Source: Streptomyces sp. NBC_01476 (GTDB taxonomy: Bacteria; Actinomycetota; Actinomycetes; Streptomycetales; Streptomycetaceae). From it: 64,000 nt of DNA. Below the pieces are notes generated by a model that was given only the letters and a program-made list of their open reading frames with translations, was not told the origin of the DNA and ran no database searches. The stretch spans positions 2,307,501-2,371,500 of the forward strand of contig NZ_CP109446.1 of NCBI RefSeq assembly GCF_036227265.1. Reading direction: 5' to 3'. Of this stretch, positions 7,350 to 15,473 are shown piece by piece (positions within the stretch are counted from its first letter, which is position 1; each line of letters opens with the position of its first letter). The position numbers and the translations under genes were made by a program.

Positions 7350-7567
7350 GGAACCTCATGATGCCTCACTTTCATGCAACCACGTAGACCCCATCTCAGC
7401 CTTTGACCTGCACGTTAAGGCGCCCTGAGGGGCACAAGGGTTGCATAGCGCGATCCGGAGCGCATATCCCCTCAGTCACACCACTCACACCCTCAGAGAT
7501 TGAGGCAAGAATGTGAGCAGAGTGCTTGCAGGCCGGGGGGCTACACCCTTACTCTCTGAGGGTGACA
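7350..7567. promoter_or_regulatory. divergent switch region with two repeat families
   Basis: The intergenic region between repressor and Cro-like genes holds ATGCAACC at 7374-7381 and its inverse GGTTGCAT at 7439-7446; the latter supplies a TTGCAT that could be the -35 of a rightward promoter (with CATATC about 16 bases on). A second family, CCCCTCAG/CTGAGGGG, occurs at 7425-7432 (inverse), 7468-7475, 7490-7496 and 7556-7562 (inverse), the last overlapping the ribosome binding site of the Cro-like gene. These are the expected places for repressor and Cro operators. Confidence 0.6.
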
Positions 7568-7768
7568 TTGAACGGCGACGCAGTCAGAGCCCTCAGGGAG
7601 GCGCAGAAATTGAGCCTTCGGAAGCTTGCCTGCCTCACCGGCCGGCACCGCAGCCACCTCTCCCGGATCGAACGGGGACTGGCCGGAGCCAGCAGTGAGA
7701 CAGAAGAGCGGATCGCCAGGGCGCTGGGCGTCCCGGAAGCCGCCATCACCCACAAGGAGACGACGTGA
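7568..7768 (+). CDS. Cro-like XRE protein (TTG start)
   Basis: A 66-residue single-domain helix-turn-helix protein: NGDAVRALREAQKLSLRKLA, then TGRHRSHLSRIERGLAGASS. I chose the TTG at 7568 because GAGGG lies six bases upstream and because related proteins begin with MNGDA(I/V)RALRE; the GTG at 7562 would overlap the GAGG. It is the first gene of the rightward early operon, divergent from the repressor, where phages place Cro. A CTGAGGG repeat over its ribosome binding site suggests feedback control. Confidence 0.8.
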   Translation: MNGDAVRALREAQKLSLRKLACLTGRHRSHLSRIERGLAGASSETEERIARALGVPEAAITHKETT

Positions 7769-8052
7769 CCGCCATGGCCACGGAACCCGCAACCCCCACG
7801 AACGAGCAGGTCCAGGTCGAGGCAGCCGAGTCCATCGACGAACTCCGGCGGTACACGCCCGAGGAAGTCGCGGCGAACAAGTGGCTCCCCTGGACGCCTC
7901 GGATGATCCGCGAGAAGTGCAAGCGGCACGAACTCCGGCACCACCGCGATGGTGGCCGGATCACGCTCACGGCCGATGACATCCGGGCCTACAACGAGGC
8001 CAGCGCGACGCATCCGCTCTCGAAGACAAGGCGCGTCCGCAAGGCCGCCTGA
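7765..8052 (+). CDS. excisionase-like small HTH protein
   Basis: A 95-residue protein whose core (YTPEEVAANKWLPWTPRMIR then REKCKRHELRHHRDGGRITL) follows the MerR/HTH_17 pattern of phage Xis and DNA-binding proteins: a helix-turn-helix, a basic wing and an ADDIRAYNE helix. The GTG start overlaps the preceding stop (GTGA); an ATG nine bases on is possible. Its place after the Cro-like gene makes it a reasonable excision factor for the integrase, but it is 1.3 kb from int and this is inference. Confidence 0.75.
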   Translation: MTAMATEPATPTNEQVQVEAAESIDELRRYTPEEVAANKWLPWTPRMIREKCKRHELRHHRDGGRITLTADDIRAYNEASATHPLSKTRRVRKAA

Positions 8053-8070
8053 CCCGCCCCTTGCGTGTGG

Positions 8071-8093
8071 CGGGGGCCGGCCGGTTGCCCCCG
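8071..8093 (+). terminator. intercistronic hairpin
   Basis: CGGGGGC (8071-8077) and GCCCCCG (8087-8093) form a 7-bp stem with a nine-base loop in the 101-base gap before the next gene. No T-run follows, so it may be an attenuator or RNA processing/stability element rather than a full terminator. Confidence 0.45.
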
Positions 8094-8153
8094 GCGCGAC
8101 CCCCTCGGCTGCACGCCTCCCGTCCAACCAACCGAAAGAGAGAGGCGAGAGCC

Positions 8154-8900
8154 TTGAGCAACATCATCTCATCCGACGACCCGCGTGCCACCTATGTGGC
8201 TAGTCTGCGGGAGTTCGCGGACTTCCTGGAGTCCAACCCGGACGTGACCGTCCCCACGACGCAGCGGACGTTGCTGTTGTCACTGTCGCTGAACTCGGCG
8301 GTCGAGGAGTTCGCGGCCAAGCACGGTCTGACCGTGGTGTTCGACGCCGAAGGCAACGCATCGGCGGACATGACGTTCGGGCCGGTCATCTACCACGCCT
8401 ACGGCTACGTGGACTTCGCGGAGCACTGCGACCGGAACGCGGAGCGAGCAGCCCGCGAGTGGGCCGAGCGTAAGGGCCTGGAGATCGTCGCCCCGCTGGT
8501 GTCGGACGACACGATCCGGCAGGCGGAGAACCAGCTGGCTCTGAACGTCGCCGACCGCGAGGCCGCCGAGGCTGCCCCACAGCCCCCGGCCCGGGTTCCG
8601 GTGGATCCGGCGTCGAAGGCCGCCCGCCTGGCCCGACTGATCGCGGAGAAGTACCCGTTCCACGCGATGACGGAGCTGATCGACGCCGAGACGCTGAACG
8701 TCTTCGTCACCCCGGCCGGCTTGGGCGACTGGGACTGGTGGCTCGGGCGGTTCCACATTCCGACGGGGCAGATGACCCACCGCGGTTCGTATTCCACGGC
8801 GAAGGGCAACCACGGCTCCGTCACGGTGCTGCTGACCGGGTACGGGGTTCCGGCGCTGTACGCGGCGCAGGTTGCGGCACAGACCGGCGGTGCGCTGTGA
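8154..8900 (+). CDS. hypothetical early protein
   Basis: A 248-residue protein starting at the TTG at 8154 (LSNIISSDDPRATYVASLRE), preceded by a GAGAGG ribosome binding site; an upstream GTG would add an unlikely Pro/Arg stretch. The N-terminal part is helical; a Trp-rich segment (GDWDWWLGRFHIPTGQ) follows in the C-terminal half. No family recognised. Its end overlaps the next gene by four bases (GTGA). Confidence 0.75.
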   Translation: MSNIISSDDPRATYVASLREFADFLESNPDVTVPTTQRTLLLSLSLNSAVEEFAAKHGLTVVFDAEGNASADMTFGPVIYHAYGYVDFAEHCDRNAERAAREWAERKGLEIVAPLVSDDTIRQAENQLALNVADREAAEAAPQPPARVPVDPASKAARLARLIAEKYPFHAMTELIDAETLNVFVTPAGLGDWDWWLGRFHIPTGQMTHRGSYSTAKGNHGSVTVLLTGYGVPALYAAQVAAQTGGAL

Positions 8901-9247
8901 CCGCCCGGGTGAGCCAGCAGGCGGGCCCGCTGATGGCGTTGATGCAGTTGGTGCAGGAGAACCCGGATCTTCCCGCGGTGCGGTGGAGTCTGGCAGCCGA
9001 CGGCTTCCTGATGGGTGACCTGATGGTGGACGAGGACGCGCGGCCGATCATGGCGGCGTTCGTGGCCGTGTTCGGCGGGCAGCCGACGGAGTCCCGGTAC
9101 TCGCACCTTGGGGTCGAGCGGTTCTCGCTGTGGCTGCCGACGACGTGGCGGGACGTGCGCCTGTCGGTGACGGTGATCTGCCCGGCCGATGCCCTGGCCC
9201 CGGCGGGCTTGCCGGCTGAGTGGTCGTCGAAGGCGGTGGCGGCATGA
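8897..9247 (+). CDS. hypothetical early protein
   Basis: A 116-residue protein with GTG start in the GTGA overlap with the previous stop. It contains two similar Trp/Leu-rich strands (RYSHLGVERFSLWLPTTWRD) and may fold as a small alpha/beta domain. No family recognised. It is coupled by ATGA to the following gene. Confidence 0.75.
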   Translation: MTARVSQQAGPLMALMQLVQENPDLPAVRWSLAADGFLMGDLMVDEDARPIMAAFVAVFGGQPTESRYSHLGVERFSLWLPTTWRDVRLSVTVICPADALAPAGLPAEWSSKAVAA

Positions 9248-9516
9248 GTGCCATCGAGATCGCTGAGGCGCGGAGTCTCACCGTGGAGGACCCGCAGTCG
9301 TTCATGCTCGCGTTTCACGCGGGTCGGCGTGCCGCCGGGATGGATGTGGACACGGCCCAGTTCCTGCGGTCGCTGTGCACGGATGGTCACGCGTCGTCGG
9401 CTGCGGGGTTCGTGGAGGGTTTGGCCGCGGCGAACGCTGAGGCCGGAATACCGGTGTCGTCGGCGGCTCCGTTCTGGCGGCGGAACATCCTGCGGACCAA
9501 GGCGGTGGCCGCATGA
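9244..9516 (+). CDS. hypothetical early protein
   Basis: A 90-residue mostly helical protein (MSAIEIAEARSLTVEDPQSF) started by the ATG of an ATGA overlap and ending in another. No family recognised. Confidence 0.72.
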   Translation: MSAIEIAEARSLTVEDPQSFMLAFHAGRRAAGMDVDTAQFLRSLCTDGHASSAAGFVEGLAAANAEAGIPVSSAAPFWRRNILRTKAVAA

Positions 9517-10148
9517 CCGCCCCGCTGAGTGAGCAGCAGCTCGCCGAGATCGCGGCGCGTGAGGCGGCTGCGTCTAAGGGCCCGTGGCTCGAAGGAGCGA
9601 GGCGCGGCAATGTCCCCACGCTCTACCGTCCGCTGACGTCTGGTGATGGTGTCAGCACCTACCCGAGCGTGCTCTTTGAGTTGACGTCGGTGTATGGCGG
9701 CCCAGGTGACATGGCCTTCATTGCGGCAGCCCGCGAAGACGTGCCCGCGCTGCTGGCCGAGGTGGAGCGTCTGGCCGCCCGTGTCACCGAGCTGGAGGCG
9801 GAGCATCCCTCGCGGTTCGCGGCAACGCCCGCCGAGGTGGACGTATACCTGCGGTCGATCCTCGCCGAGGACACGTACCTGCGGTACCAGCAGGCCATCG
9901 GTTCTGAGGCTGTACGTGAGGCCATGGACGACGCGACGGCCTACCGGAACTGCGACGACAACGCCTCGAAGAAGCAGGCGTGGCGGTCCGGTATCGACGA
10001 CGCCCTCGGCTACGTCGACCCCGACGGAGATGTCGGTCCGTATCCGTCGAATCTCCTGTGCTCGCAGCACAACGGCTTCGGTCCGTGCCCCGGCTACCCG
10101 TGGTGCACCCCGTCGCAGGACGACACCGAGCCGGGTGATCCCTCATGA
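9513..10148 (+). CDS. Ea22-like early protein
   Basis: A 211-residue protein. The N-terminus (MTAPLSEQQLAEIAAREAAA) and the FIAAAREDVPALLAEVERL coiled-coil segment match a pattern frequent in Streptomyces phages and loosely related to the Ea22-like family of phage early proteins, whose function is unknown. The C-terminus carries Cys residues (LLCSQHNGFGPCPGYPWC) that could bind a metal. Confidence 0.75.
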   Translation: MTAPLSEQQLAEIAAREAAASKGPWLEGARRGNVPTLYRPLTSGDGVSTYPSVLFELTSVYGGPGDMAFIAAAREDVPALLAEVERLAARVTELEAEHPSRFAATPAEVDVYLRSILAEDTYLRYQQAIGSEAVREAMDDATAYRNCDDNASKKQAWRSGIDDALGYVDPDGDVGPYPSNLLCSQHNGFGPCPGYPWCTPSQDDTEPGDPS

Positions 10149-10318
10149 CCGCCCTGTCCCCGCGACCGGTCGCGGCCTCGCTGGCGGGTGCCGCCGAGCC
10201 TGATGCCCGCCTCAAGGTCGGCCGCCTGTTGGAGCAGTGGCATCAGGTGATGGATCTGGATGCGGACTCGGTGTGGCCCGTGCCCGACGTGCTCAGGGCG
10301 GGTGAGCCGGGTGAGTGA
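10145..10318 (+). CDS. small hypothetical protein
   Basis: A 57-residue frame started by an ATGA overlap. The core ARLKVGRLLEQWHQVMDLDA is an amphipathic helix. No family recognised; the overlaps at both ends support translation. Confidence 0.6.
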   Translation: MTALSPRPVAASLAGAAEPDARLKVGRLLEQWHQVMDLDADSVWPVPDVLRAGEPGE

Positions 10319-10385
10319 TGACAACTGGTTCCCGGGCAAGGACCAGCCCCCGCCCACCCCGCCGACACCGCAGCCGGGGAGGTGA
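10311..10385 (+). CDS. very small proline-rich peptide
   Basis: A 24-residue frame (MSDDNWFPGKDQPPPTPPTP) with a GTG eight bases inside the previous gene. It sits exactly between two overlapping genes, and its stop is five bases before the next start, so it is plausibly translated, but the length limits certainty. Confidence 0.4.
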   Translation: MSDDNWFPGKDQPPPTPPTPQPGR

Positions 10386-10389
10386 CCGC

Positions 10390-10572
10390 GTGATCGCCGT
10401 GATTCTGCTGATCGGCGGGTGGGCGCTCCTCGCCCAACTGACCGGGCCACTGGTCGCCACCATCTGCGCTGCTCCCGTCGCGAACTTCTTCATCGCCGTC
10501 GCCCTGGGTCGCCGCATGAAACACACCCGCCGCACCACCACCACCAAGACCCCCGGGGGACCCCATGCCTGA
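10390..10572 (+). CDS. small membrane protein
   Basis: A 60-residue protein from a GTG that follows GGGGAGG at good distance. Most of it is hydrophobic (VIAVILLIGGWALLAQLTGP, then a second segment to FFIAVALG), giving one long or two short membrane helices, and it ends with a basic, Thr-rich tail. An early phage membrane protein of this type could affect host envelope or superinfection; that is inference. Confidence 0.65.
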   Translation: MIAVILLIGGWALLAQLTGPLVATICAAPVANFFIAVALGRRMKHTRRTTTTKTPGGPHA

Positions 10573-10804
10573 GACCGAGCTTGCCCGCTTCACCCCTGCC
10601 GCCCGGATCAAGGAGGGCGGGTTCATCCGCCGCCCCAACGGGTCATGGCAGGAGATCACCAGCCTCGTGCAGGTGCTGAGCCCGGCGAAGTTCGCCATGG
10701 TCACGCTCGCCGACGGCCACAAGGTCAACATCCCGCACACCCACGAGGTCATCTACCGCACGGCCAAGCAGCAGGCCGCCGCCACCCCGAAGGCGGGTGC
10801 CTGA
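10565..10804 (+). CDS. hypothetical protein
   Basis: A 79-residue beta-rich protein (GGFIRRPNGSWQEITSLVQV; FAMVTLADGHKVNIPHTHEV) that could be a small SH3-like barrel. It overlaps the previous gene by eight bases and the next by one. Confidence 0.7.
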   Translation: MPETELARFTPAARIKEGGFIRRPNGSWQEITSLVQVLSPAKFAMVTLADGHKVNIPHTHEVIYRTAKQQAAATPKAGA

Positions 10805-11151
10805 TGACCACCACTCCCCGCTCCCACGCCGTGACTGTCACCCCGCGCCCCGATGGGTGCGACCTGGATGTGACCGGGTTCGTCCGGCACCTGCTCGCGG
10901 ACGTCATCGGACTCCTGGCCGACCGGCCTGAGCTGATGGACGACCTCGACCGGGTTGTGACCGGCGGGGAAGCCCCCGACCTGTACCACCCGGAGCGTCA
11001 CCTGCCCACCGAGCAGTTGGTTGAGGACCTTCTGGCAGCACTGCCCGCGTCGGCCCTCGCTATCCGTCTCCACCAGGCGGCAACCGAACGCCTCGCTCGC
11101 AACCTGACACCCGCGACGCCTACCCGGCCGGCACAGAGGAGCGCCGCCTGA
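10804..11151 (+). CDS. hypothetical protein
   Basis: A 115-residue protein, largely helical (TGFVRHLLADVIGLLADRPE; TEQLVEDLLAALPASALAIR). Start by TGATG overlap with the previous stop. No family recognised. Confidence 0.7.
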   Translation: MTTTPRSHAVTVTPRPDGCDLDVTGFVRHLLADVIGLLADRPELMDDLDRVVTGGEAPDLYHPERHLPTEQLVEDLLAALPASALAIRLHQAATERLARNLTPATPTRPAQRSAA

Positions 11152-11399
11152 TGGCCACATACGAGCACCGCAAGGTCACGTCTGTCCGCCACGAGTGGAT
11201 CGTCCCGGCCACCGAACCGTGGGGCGCCGCCCACGCGGAGATCGGCAAAGCCTGGTCGGCTGCGGACCGCGCCTACCGCGAAACCCACGGCCTCGACAAG
11301 GACACCCCACTCTCCGACGACGCCATCTGGTTCCACGTCACTGACGACGCGGTGGTCATCCGATTCACCACCGAAACCCCACAGGCAGGTGGTCAGTGA
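11151..11399 (+). CDS. hypothetical protein
   Basis: An 82-residue protein with alternating strands (HEWIVPATEPWGA; IWFHVTDDAVVIRFTTE) around one helix. It resembles small proteins found repeatedly in Streptomyces phage early operons, but I cannot name a family. Confidence 0.7.
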   Translation: MATYEHRKVTSVRHEWIVPATEPWGAAHAEIGKAWSAADRAYRETHGLDKDTPLSDDAIWFHVTDDAVVIRFTTETPQAGGQ

Positions 11400-11854
11400 T
11401 GAGCGCCGCCGTTGCCGCACCTAACCGTCACCGGTTCGCCCTGACCCGCCGCCAGTTGCGGGACCGGGTCACCCATCTCAAGACCCTCCTGGCTCGCACC
11501 CGCGACCAGGCCGCCCACGACGCCGCCCAGGCGGACCGCGACCTGCAGGCCGCCCACGAGGCCAACCATGTGCTGCGGGCCAGGCTGGCCGCCGCCGACG
11601 AGCTCATCCGCAACCAGCAGCAGCAACTCCACGCCCAGGGCGTCGACCTGAGCGTCACCCGCAAGCAGCTCCAGGCTGCGGAGGCCATGGGCCGGCGGGT
11701 CGGCGACGACCTTCGCGCCGCACAGGCCGCACTGGCCAACCACAACCGGGTCGATGTGCCGCCCATGGTCCGCGACACCAGCGACGCCCTCGACCAGCCG
11801 ACCGTGCCCGTACCCGTCATGACCCTCCACGCCGCACTCGGGAGGACCGCATGA
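11399..11854 (+). CDS. coiled-coil protein
   Basis: A 151-residue protein, residues 18-105 forming a long coiled coil (LRDRVTHLKTLLARTRDQAA to RKQLQAAEAMGRRVGDDLRA). ATG at 11399 preferred over the GTG one codon earlier. No enzymatic motif. Confidence 0.7.
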   Translation: MSAAVAAPNRHRFALTRRQLRDRVTHLKTLLARTRDQAAHDAAQADRDLQAAHEANHVLRARLAAADELIRNQQQQLHAQGVDLSVTRKQLQAAEAMGRRVGDDLRAAQAALANHNRVDVPPMVRDTSDALDQPTVPVPVMTLHAALGRTA

Positions 11855-12078
11855 CCGCCCCTGACGTGCTGTACCGGCACTCCGACGGCCGGTTCGACAC
11901 CACCAACCGGGCGTGGGACGCACGCGACGTGAAGCCGCTGCGGCCCGACGCCAAGCCGCGCCCGCTGCACCACCGGGACGACTGCCCGTTCGGCAACGCG
12001 GCCGAACTGACCGAAGTCTGCCCGTGCACCACCAGGCAGCGGAACTACCGGGCACAACACCCGGGGGGTGGGCAGTAG
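11851..12078 (+). CDS. small Cys/His-containing protein
   Basis: A 75-residue protein; CPFGNAAELTEVCPC with upstream HH could form a zinc site. ATGA overlap with the previous gene. No family recognised. Confidence 0.65.
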   Translation: MTAPDVLYRHSDGRFDTTNRAWDARDVKPLRPDAKPRPLHHRDDCPFGNAAELTEVCPCTTRQRNYRAQHPGGGQ

Positions 12079-12476
12079 TGAGCGCCAGCTTGAAGTGGGT
12101 CCGCCGCAACTACAACGTGCCCGCGTTCACCGGCCTGGAGGTCGCCTACCGGGGCGCCCCGGCGACGATCCTCGGCGGCCGGGCCCAGTACGTGCGGGTC
12201 CTCCCGCAGGGCGCGAAGAGGGCCGCGATCGTCCACCCCTACGACATCACCTACCCGGTGCTGCCGCTCCCGCCGCGGCCCCGTGGCTGGTGCGACCACT
12301 GCATGGAGGAACGGGCCATCCGCGCAGACGGCACGGTCGTCCGCCACCAACGCAACGGACACGAGCGCTTCCCTCCCGACGAGCGCAACTGCCCCGGCGC
12401 CGGCCGGAAACCGTGGGGCATCTGCGCCTGGACCATCGCCCCGCCCGCCACAACCGAAGAGGAGGCCGCAGCATGA
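12078..12476 (+). CDS. putative metal-binding protein
   Basis: A 132-residue protein with a beta-rich N-terminal half (GLEVAYRGAPATILGGRAQY, KOW/SH3-like) and a C-terminal zinc-finger-like part (GWCDHCMEERAIRADG with later His and Cys residues). GTG start overlaps the previous TAG by one base. Confidence 0.68.
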   Translation: MSASLKWVRRNYNVPAFTGLEVAYRGAPATILGGRAQYVRVLPQGAKRAAIVHPYDITYPVLPLPPRPRGWCDHCMEERAIRADGTVVRHQRNGHERFPPDERNCPGAGRKPWGICAWTIAPPATTEEEAAA

Positions 12477-12973
12477 GCGCCAACCCGAAGATGCCGGAGA
12501 TCCGCGCGGTCCTCGACCAGGCCCGCGCCATGGAAGGCCAGGAAGACACCCAGGACTTCGCCATCGAAGCCCCCCGGGTCATCGCCCGGCTCGTGCAAAT
12601 CCTCGACCTGTACGTCGGACACGAACCGACCCTCGCCGAAGAAGCCGAATACGTCCGGCAGCAGGTCCCGCTGGGGGGCCTTGTGCGGCAGATCCGTGCC
12701 ACCGCCAACGAGGAACTGCTCCTCCCCACCACCTACGGCAAGCGCGCCGTCCAAGCATTCGCGCGGGACCTGGAGCGGTGGATCCCCGAGGACAACGAAC
12801 CCGGGGTGGCAGGCGGCGGGGGCCAACTCGACAAGGGCGAGTGGGTGTTCTGCTCCTACCGCAACTGCCCGAACGGCGAGCGGGCCAACAAGGCCGCCGA
12901 ACGCGGCTGGACGTGGGACAGCGAGCACGACGCCTGGCTGTGCAGCAACCACGCCCCCGGCGGTGCGAAGTGA
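12473..12973 (+). CDS. hypothetical protein
   Basis: A 166-residue protein. The first part is helical (MPEIRAVLDQARAMEGQEDT; RVIARLVQILDLYVGHEPTL), the second has Cys/Trp residues (EWVFCSYRNCPNGERANKAA, then a Trp-rich ending with CSNH) that look like a treble-clef zinc site. It precedes the RecE-like nuclease with a GTGA overlap, so a recombination-associated role is possible. Confidence 0.7.
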   Translation: MSANPKMPEIRAVLDQARAMEGQEDTQDFAIEAPRVIARLVQILDLYVGHEPTLAEEAEYVRQQVPLGGLVRQIRATANEELLLPTTYGKRAVQAFARDLERWIPEDNEPGVAGGGGQLDKGEWVFCSYRNCPNGERANKAAERGWTWDSEHDAWLCSNHAPGGAK

Positions 12974-13866
12974 CCGCGACCCTCGACGCGCCCGTCACCG
13001 ACCCGCTGTGGCGCGGTGTCGGCGTCTACACGGCGGAGGAACTGTCCCTCGCCGAGTACCACGCCGACATCGTCCCCGGCGGGAGCCTCAGCAGCAGCGG
13101 AGCACGTGCCCTCCTCGACCCCGGATGCCCCGCCCAGTTCAACCACGACCGGCAGAACCCCCAAGGTCCGAAGAAAGAGTTCGAGATCGGGACGGCGGCG
13201 CACTCGCTGCTGCTCGGCACCGGCTCCGAACTCGTCGTGGTCGACGCGGAGAAGTGGGCAACCAACGCTGTCAAAGCCGAGGTGCTCGCGATCCGCGCCG
13301 AGGACAAAATCCCGCTCAAGCCGTCCGACATGGACAAGGTCAAGGCCATGGTCGCGGCCGTCCGCGCGCACCACCAGGCTGGCCCGCTGTTCGCCCCCGG
13401 CGGCATCGCGGAGCAGTCCCTGTACTGGGCCGACGAGGCAACCGGCGTCACCTGCCGCTGCCGCCCGGACATGCTTCGCGAGTACCCCGACCTGACCCTG
13501 TGCGTCGACTACAAGACCGCGGTCAAGGCCGACCCGACTTCGGCGTCCAAGGCCATCGCGGAACGCAACTACCACCAGCAGGACGCCTTCTACGTCGACG
13601 GCGTCCAGGCCGTCACCGGTCGACAGGCGCGGTTCGTCCTGGTGTTCCAGTCGAAAACCGCCCCGTACCTGATCACCGTCCGGGAACTGTCCCAGGCGGA
13701 CCGGGCCATCGGCCGGGCGAAGAACGCCAAGGCCCTGCGCATCTACGCCGAATGCGAACGCACCGGCGTGTGGCCCGACTGGACCGGGCCCGTCGACCAG
13801 ATCCCATACATCTCCCTGCCGCCCTACGTGGCCCAGCGCGAAGCCGAGGAGTTTTTGAATGTCTGA
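12970..13866 (+). CDS. RecE-like PD-(D/E)xK exonuclease
   Basis: A 298-residue nuclease of the exodeoxyribonuclease VIII/PDDEXK_1 type, which would resect double-strand ends to 3' tails for annealing. Motifs: H78 in EIGTAAHSLLLG, D167 in CRCRPDML, D180 and K182 in LCVDYKTA, and the QxxxY-like YHQQDAFYVD at 201-210. It is followed with an eight-base overlap by recT, the usual RecET pair, so the phage has its own single-strand annealing recombination. Confidence 0.9.
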   Translation: MTATLDAPVTDPLWRGVGVYTAEELSLAEYHADIVPGGSLSSSGARALLDPGCPAQFNHDRQNPQGPKKEFEIGTAAHSLLLGTGSELVVVDAEKWATNAVKAEVLAIRAEDKIPLKPSDMDKVKAMVAAVRAHHQAGPLFAPGGIAEQSLYWADEATGVTCRCRPDMLREYPDLTLCVDYKTAVKADPTSASKAIAERNYHQQDAFYVDGVQAVTGRQARFVLVFQSKTAPYLITVRELSQADRAIGRAKNAKALRIYAECERTGVWPDWTGPVDQIPYISLPPYVAQREAEEFLNV

Positions 13867-14737
13867 ACTCGCCGTACCCGAACAGCAGGCCGTCGCCGCC
13901 CGCAACGACAACACCCCGGTCATCCAGCAGGAGTTGCCCGCCGGCGCCACCAGTCTTGTCGAGTGGGCGCAGCAGGCCGAGGTCGCCTACCAGATGGCGC
14001 ACAAGCTGGCTGCGACGTCGTTCGTCCCGGCGAGCCTGCGTGGCAAGCCCGGCGACATCGCCGCCGCGCTTCTCGCCGGGCAGGAACTCGGCCTCAAGCC
14101 GATGGCGACGCTGAAGAGCATCGACGTCATCAAGGGCACGCCCGCCCTCCGTGCTCACGCCATGCGCGGCGTCGTCCAGAACAAGGGCCACGAGATCGAA
14201 CTCGTCGAGTCCGACGACCAGCACTGTGTGATGCGGGGCCGCCGGGCCGGAGCCGAGAAGTGGCAGACCGTCGTGTGGACGTACCAGCGCGCCGAACGGC
14301 TCGGCGTGACCAAGACGAACTCGGAGTACCAGAAGCAGCCGGGCACCATGCTCGTGGCCCGCGCCACTGGGGACCTGTGCCGTCTGATCGCATCCGACGC
14401 CCTGCACGGCATGCCCTACGCCGCCGAGGAACTGATCGGCACGACGGAGATCCGCGTCGAGCAGGTCCAGGCCCCGCCGCTGTCGGTGGCCGAACTGACC
14501 GCCGCGCCCGCACCGGCCGCGCAGCAGGCTCCGGTCGCCGAGCCAGAGTACGTGGACCCCGCCGCCGACGACGCAGAGCACGCCGCCGCGGTCGCCGAAC
14601 TGCGCACGTTCGCCGCGGAGTACGACGCGCCGGACATCGATCAGGACGTGTTCCGCGAGCTCGGCGTGAGCGTCGAGGACGCCACCGCGCAGGCCCTCCG
14701 CGACCTCGTCGCGAAGTGGCGCACCGCCGCCGCCTGA
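13859..14737 (+). CDS. recT: RecT family single-strand annealing protein
   Basis: A 292-residue RecT protein. The core (residues about 35-190) shows the family pattern: MAHKLAATSFVPASLRGKPG, GDIAAALLAGQELGLKPMAT, LRAHAMRGVVQNKGHEIELV and the ATGDLCRLIASDALHGMPYA ending. The C-terminal third is Ala/Pro-rich and then a short helical domain. It acts with the nuclease encoded just upstream, annealing homologous strands during recombination or replication of the phage. Confidence 0.92.
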   Translation: MSELAVPEQQAVAARNDNTPVIQQELPAGATSLVEWAQQAEVAYQMAHKLAATSFVPASLRGKPGDIAAALLAGQELGLKPMATLKSIDVIKGTPALRAHAMRGVVQNKGHEIELVESDDQHCVMRGRRAGAEKWQTVVWTYQRAERLGVTKTNSEYQKQPGTMLVARATGDLCRLIASDALHGMPYAAEELIGTTEIRVEQVQAPPLSVAELTAAPAPAAQQAPVAEPEYVDPAADDAEHAAAVAELRTFAAEYDAPDIDQDVFRELGVSVEDATAQALRDLVAKWRTAAA

Positions 14738-14751
14738 CCCAACCCACCCGC

Positions 14752-14790
14752 GCCGGGGCCCTGCCCGCCGATAACAGGCGGGGTCCCGGC
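14752..14790 (+). terminator. intercistronic hairpin after recT
   Basis: GCCGGG...CCCGGC outer arms (14752-14757/14785-14790) enclose a second stem (CCCGCC/GGCGGG) with loop GATAACA. It fills the gap between recT and the next gene. There is no T-run. Confidence 0.5.
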
Positions 14791-14814
14791 TCACCCCAAA
14801 GGAGACCACAACCC

Positions 14815-15405
14815 ATGACCACCGACCACCGCGCCGAGGCGGAGAAGCACCTCGCCAACGCCGCCCGCCACAACAACGAACACCCCTCGGACATGCGGAT
14901 CGCCGAGGTGTCCGCCTGGATCGGAACGGGTTACGCCACTCTCGCCCGCGACGAAGAGCAGGCCACCAACCGGGCCGACATGCGGGACGCCCTGACCCTG
15001 CTGCGGCGCCGCGAGGCCGCGATGCGCGACCGCGTGGCCCGGCACATCGCCAACGGACTCACCAGCACCAACCGCGACCGCTGGAGCGCCGCCCGCAGCC
15101 TCGCGCAGGATCTCGACGCCGATGGCGAGAACGACTCGAAGGCGGCCTGGGCCGGCTCACACCTGCCCGACGAGCCCGACCCGTGGGCGGCAGACCCGGC
15201 GGTCCAGAAGATCCAGAACTTCTACCGGATCGCCTCCGCTCACCTCGCTTACATGCTCCTCGACCCGGACGATCTCGGCTCCAAGGAGTGGGCGCGCCGC
15301 CTCACCTTTGCGCTGCAGAACGAGGGCATCGACCTCACCGACGCAATTCGGTCGCGCATCAGCGACACGACGTTGGGCCGCAACCCGTCCGAGCCCCCGT
15401 TCTAA
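14815..15405 (+). CDS. hypothetical protein with VARHIxxGLTS motif
   Basis: A 196-residue helical protein with AAAGGAGA before the ATG. The segment VARHIANGLTSTNRDRWSAA is shared in pattern with the next gene (VARHITDGLTSGDQKAADLA), so the two are partial paralogues. The C-terminal part (IQNFYRIASAHLAYMLLDPD) is unrelated. No known family. Confidence 0.72.
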   Translation: MTTDHRAEAEKHLANAARHNNEHPSDMRIAEVSAWIGTGYATLARDEEQATNRADMRDALTLLRRREAAMRDRVARHIANGLTSTNRDRWSAARSLAQDLDADGENDSKAAWAGSHLPDEPDPWAADPAVQKIQNFYRIASAHLAYMLLDPDDLGSKEWARRLTFALQNEGIDLTDAIRSRISDTTLGRNPSEPPF

Positions 15406-15421
15406 CTCACCCCCGCACTAC

Positions 15422-15458
15422 GGCCGCCGCTGCCCGTCCGAAGCAGGCAGCGGCGGCC
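15422..15458 (+). terminator. intercistronic hairpin, 13-bp stem
   Basis: GGCCGCCGCTGCC (15422-15434) and GGCAGCGGCGGCC (15446-15458) form a perfect 13-bp stem with an 11-base loop, followed by CACCAAGGAG, the ribosome binding region of the next gene. No T-run, so transcription may continue. Confidence 0.55.
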
Positions 15459-15473
15459 ACCAAGGAGCATCCC

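Noticed and set aside
10390..10572. Holin for lysis
   Set aside because: A short early membrane protein 48 kb from the endolysin; the holin-like genes after the endolysin are better candidates.
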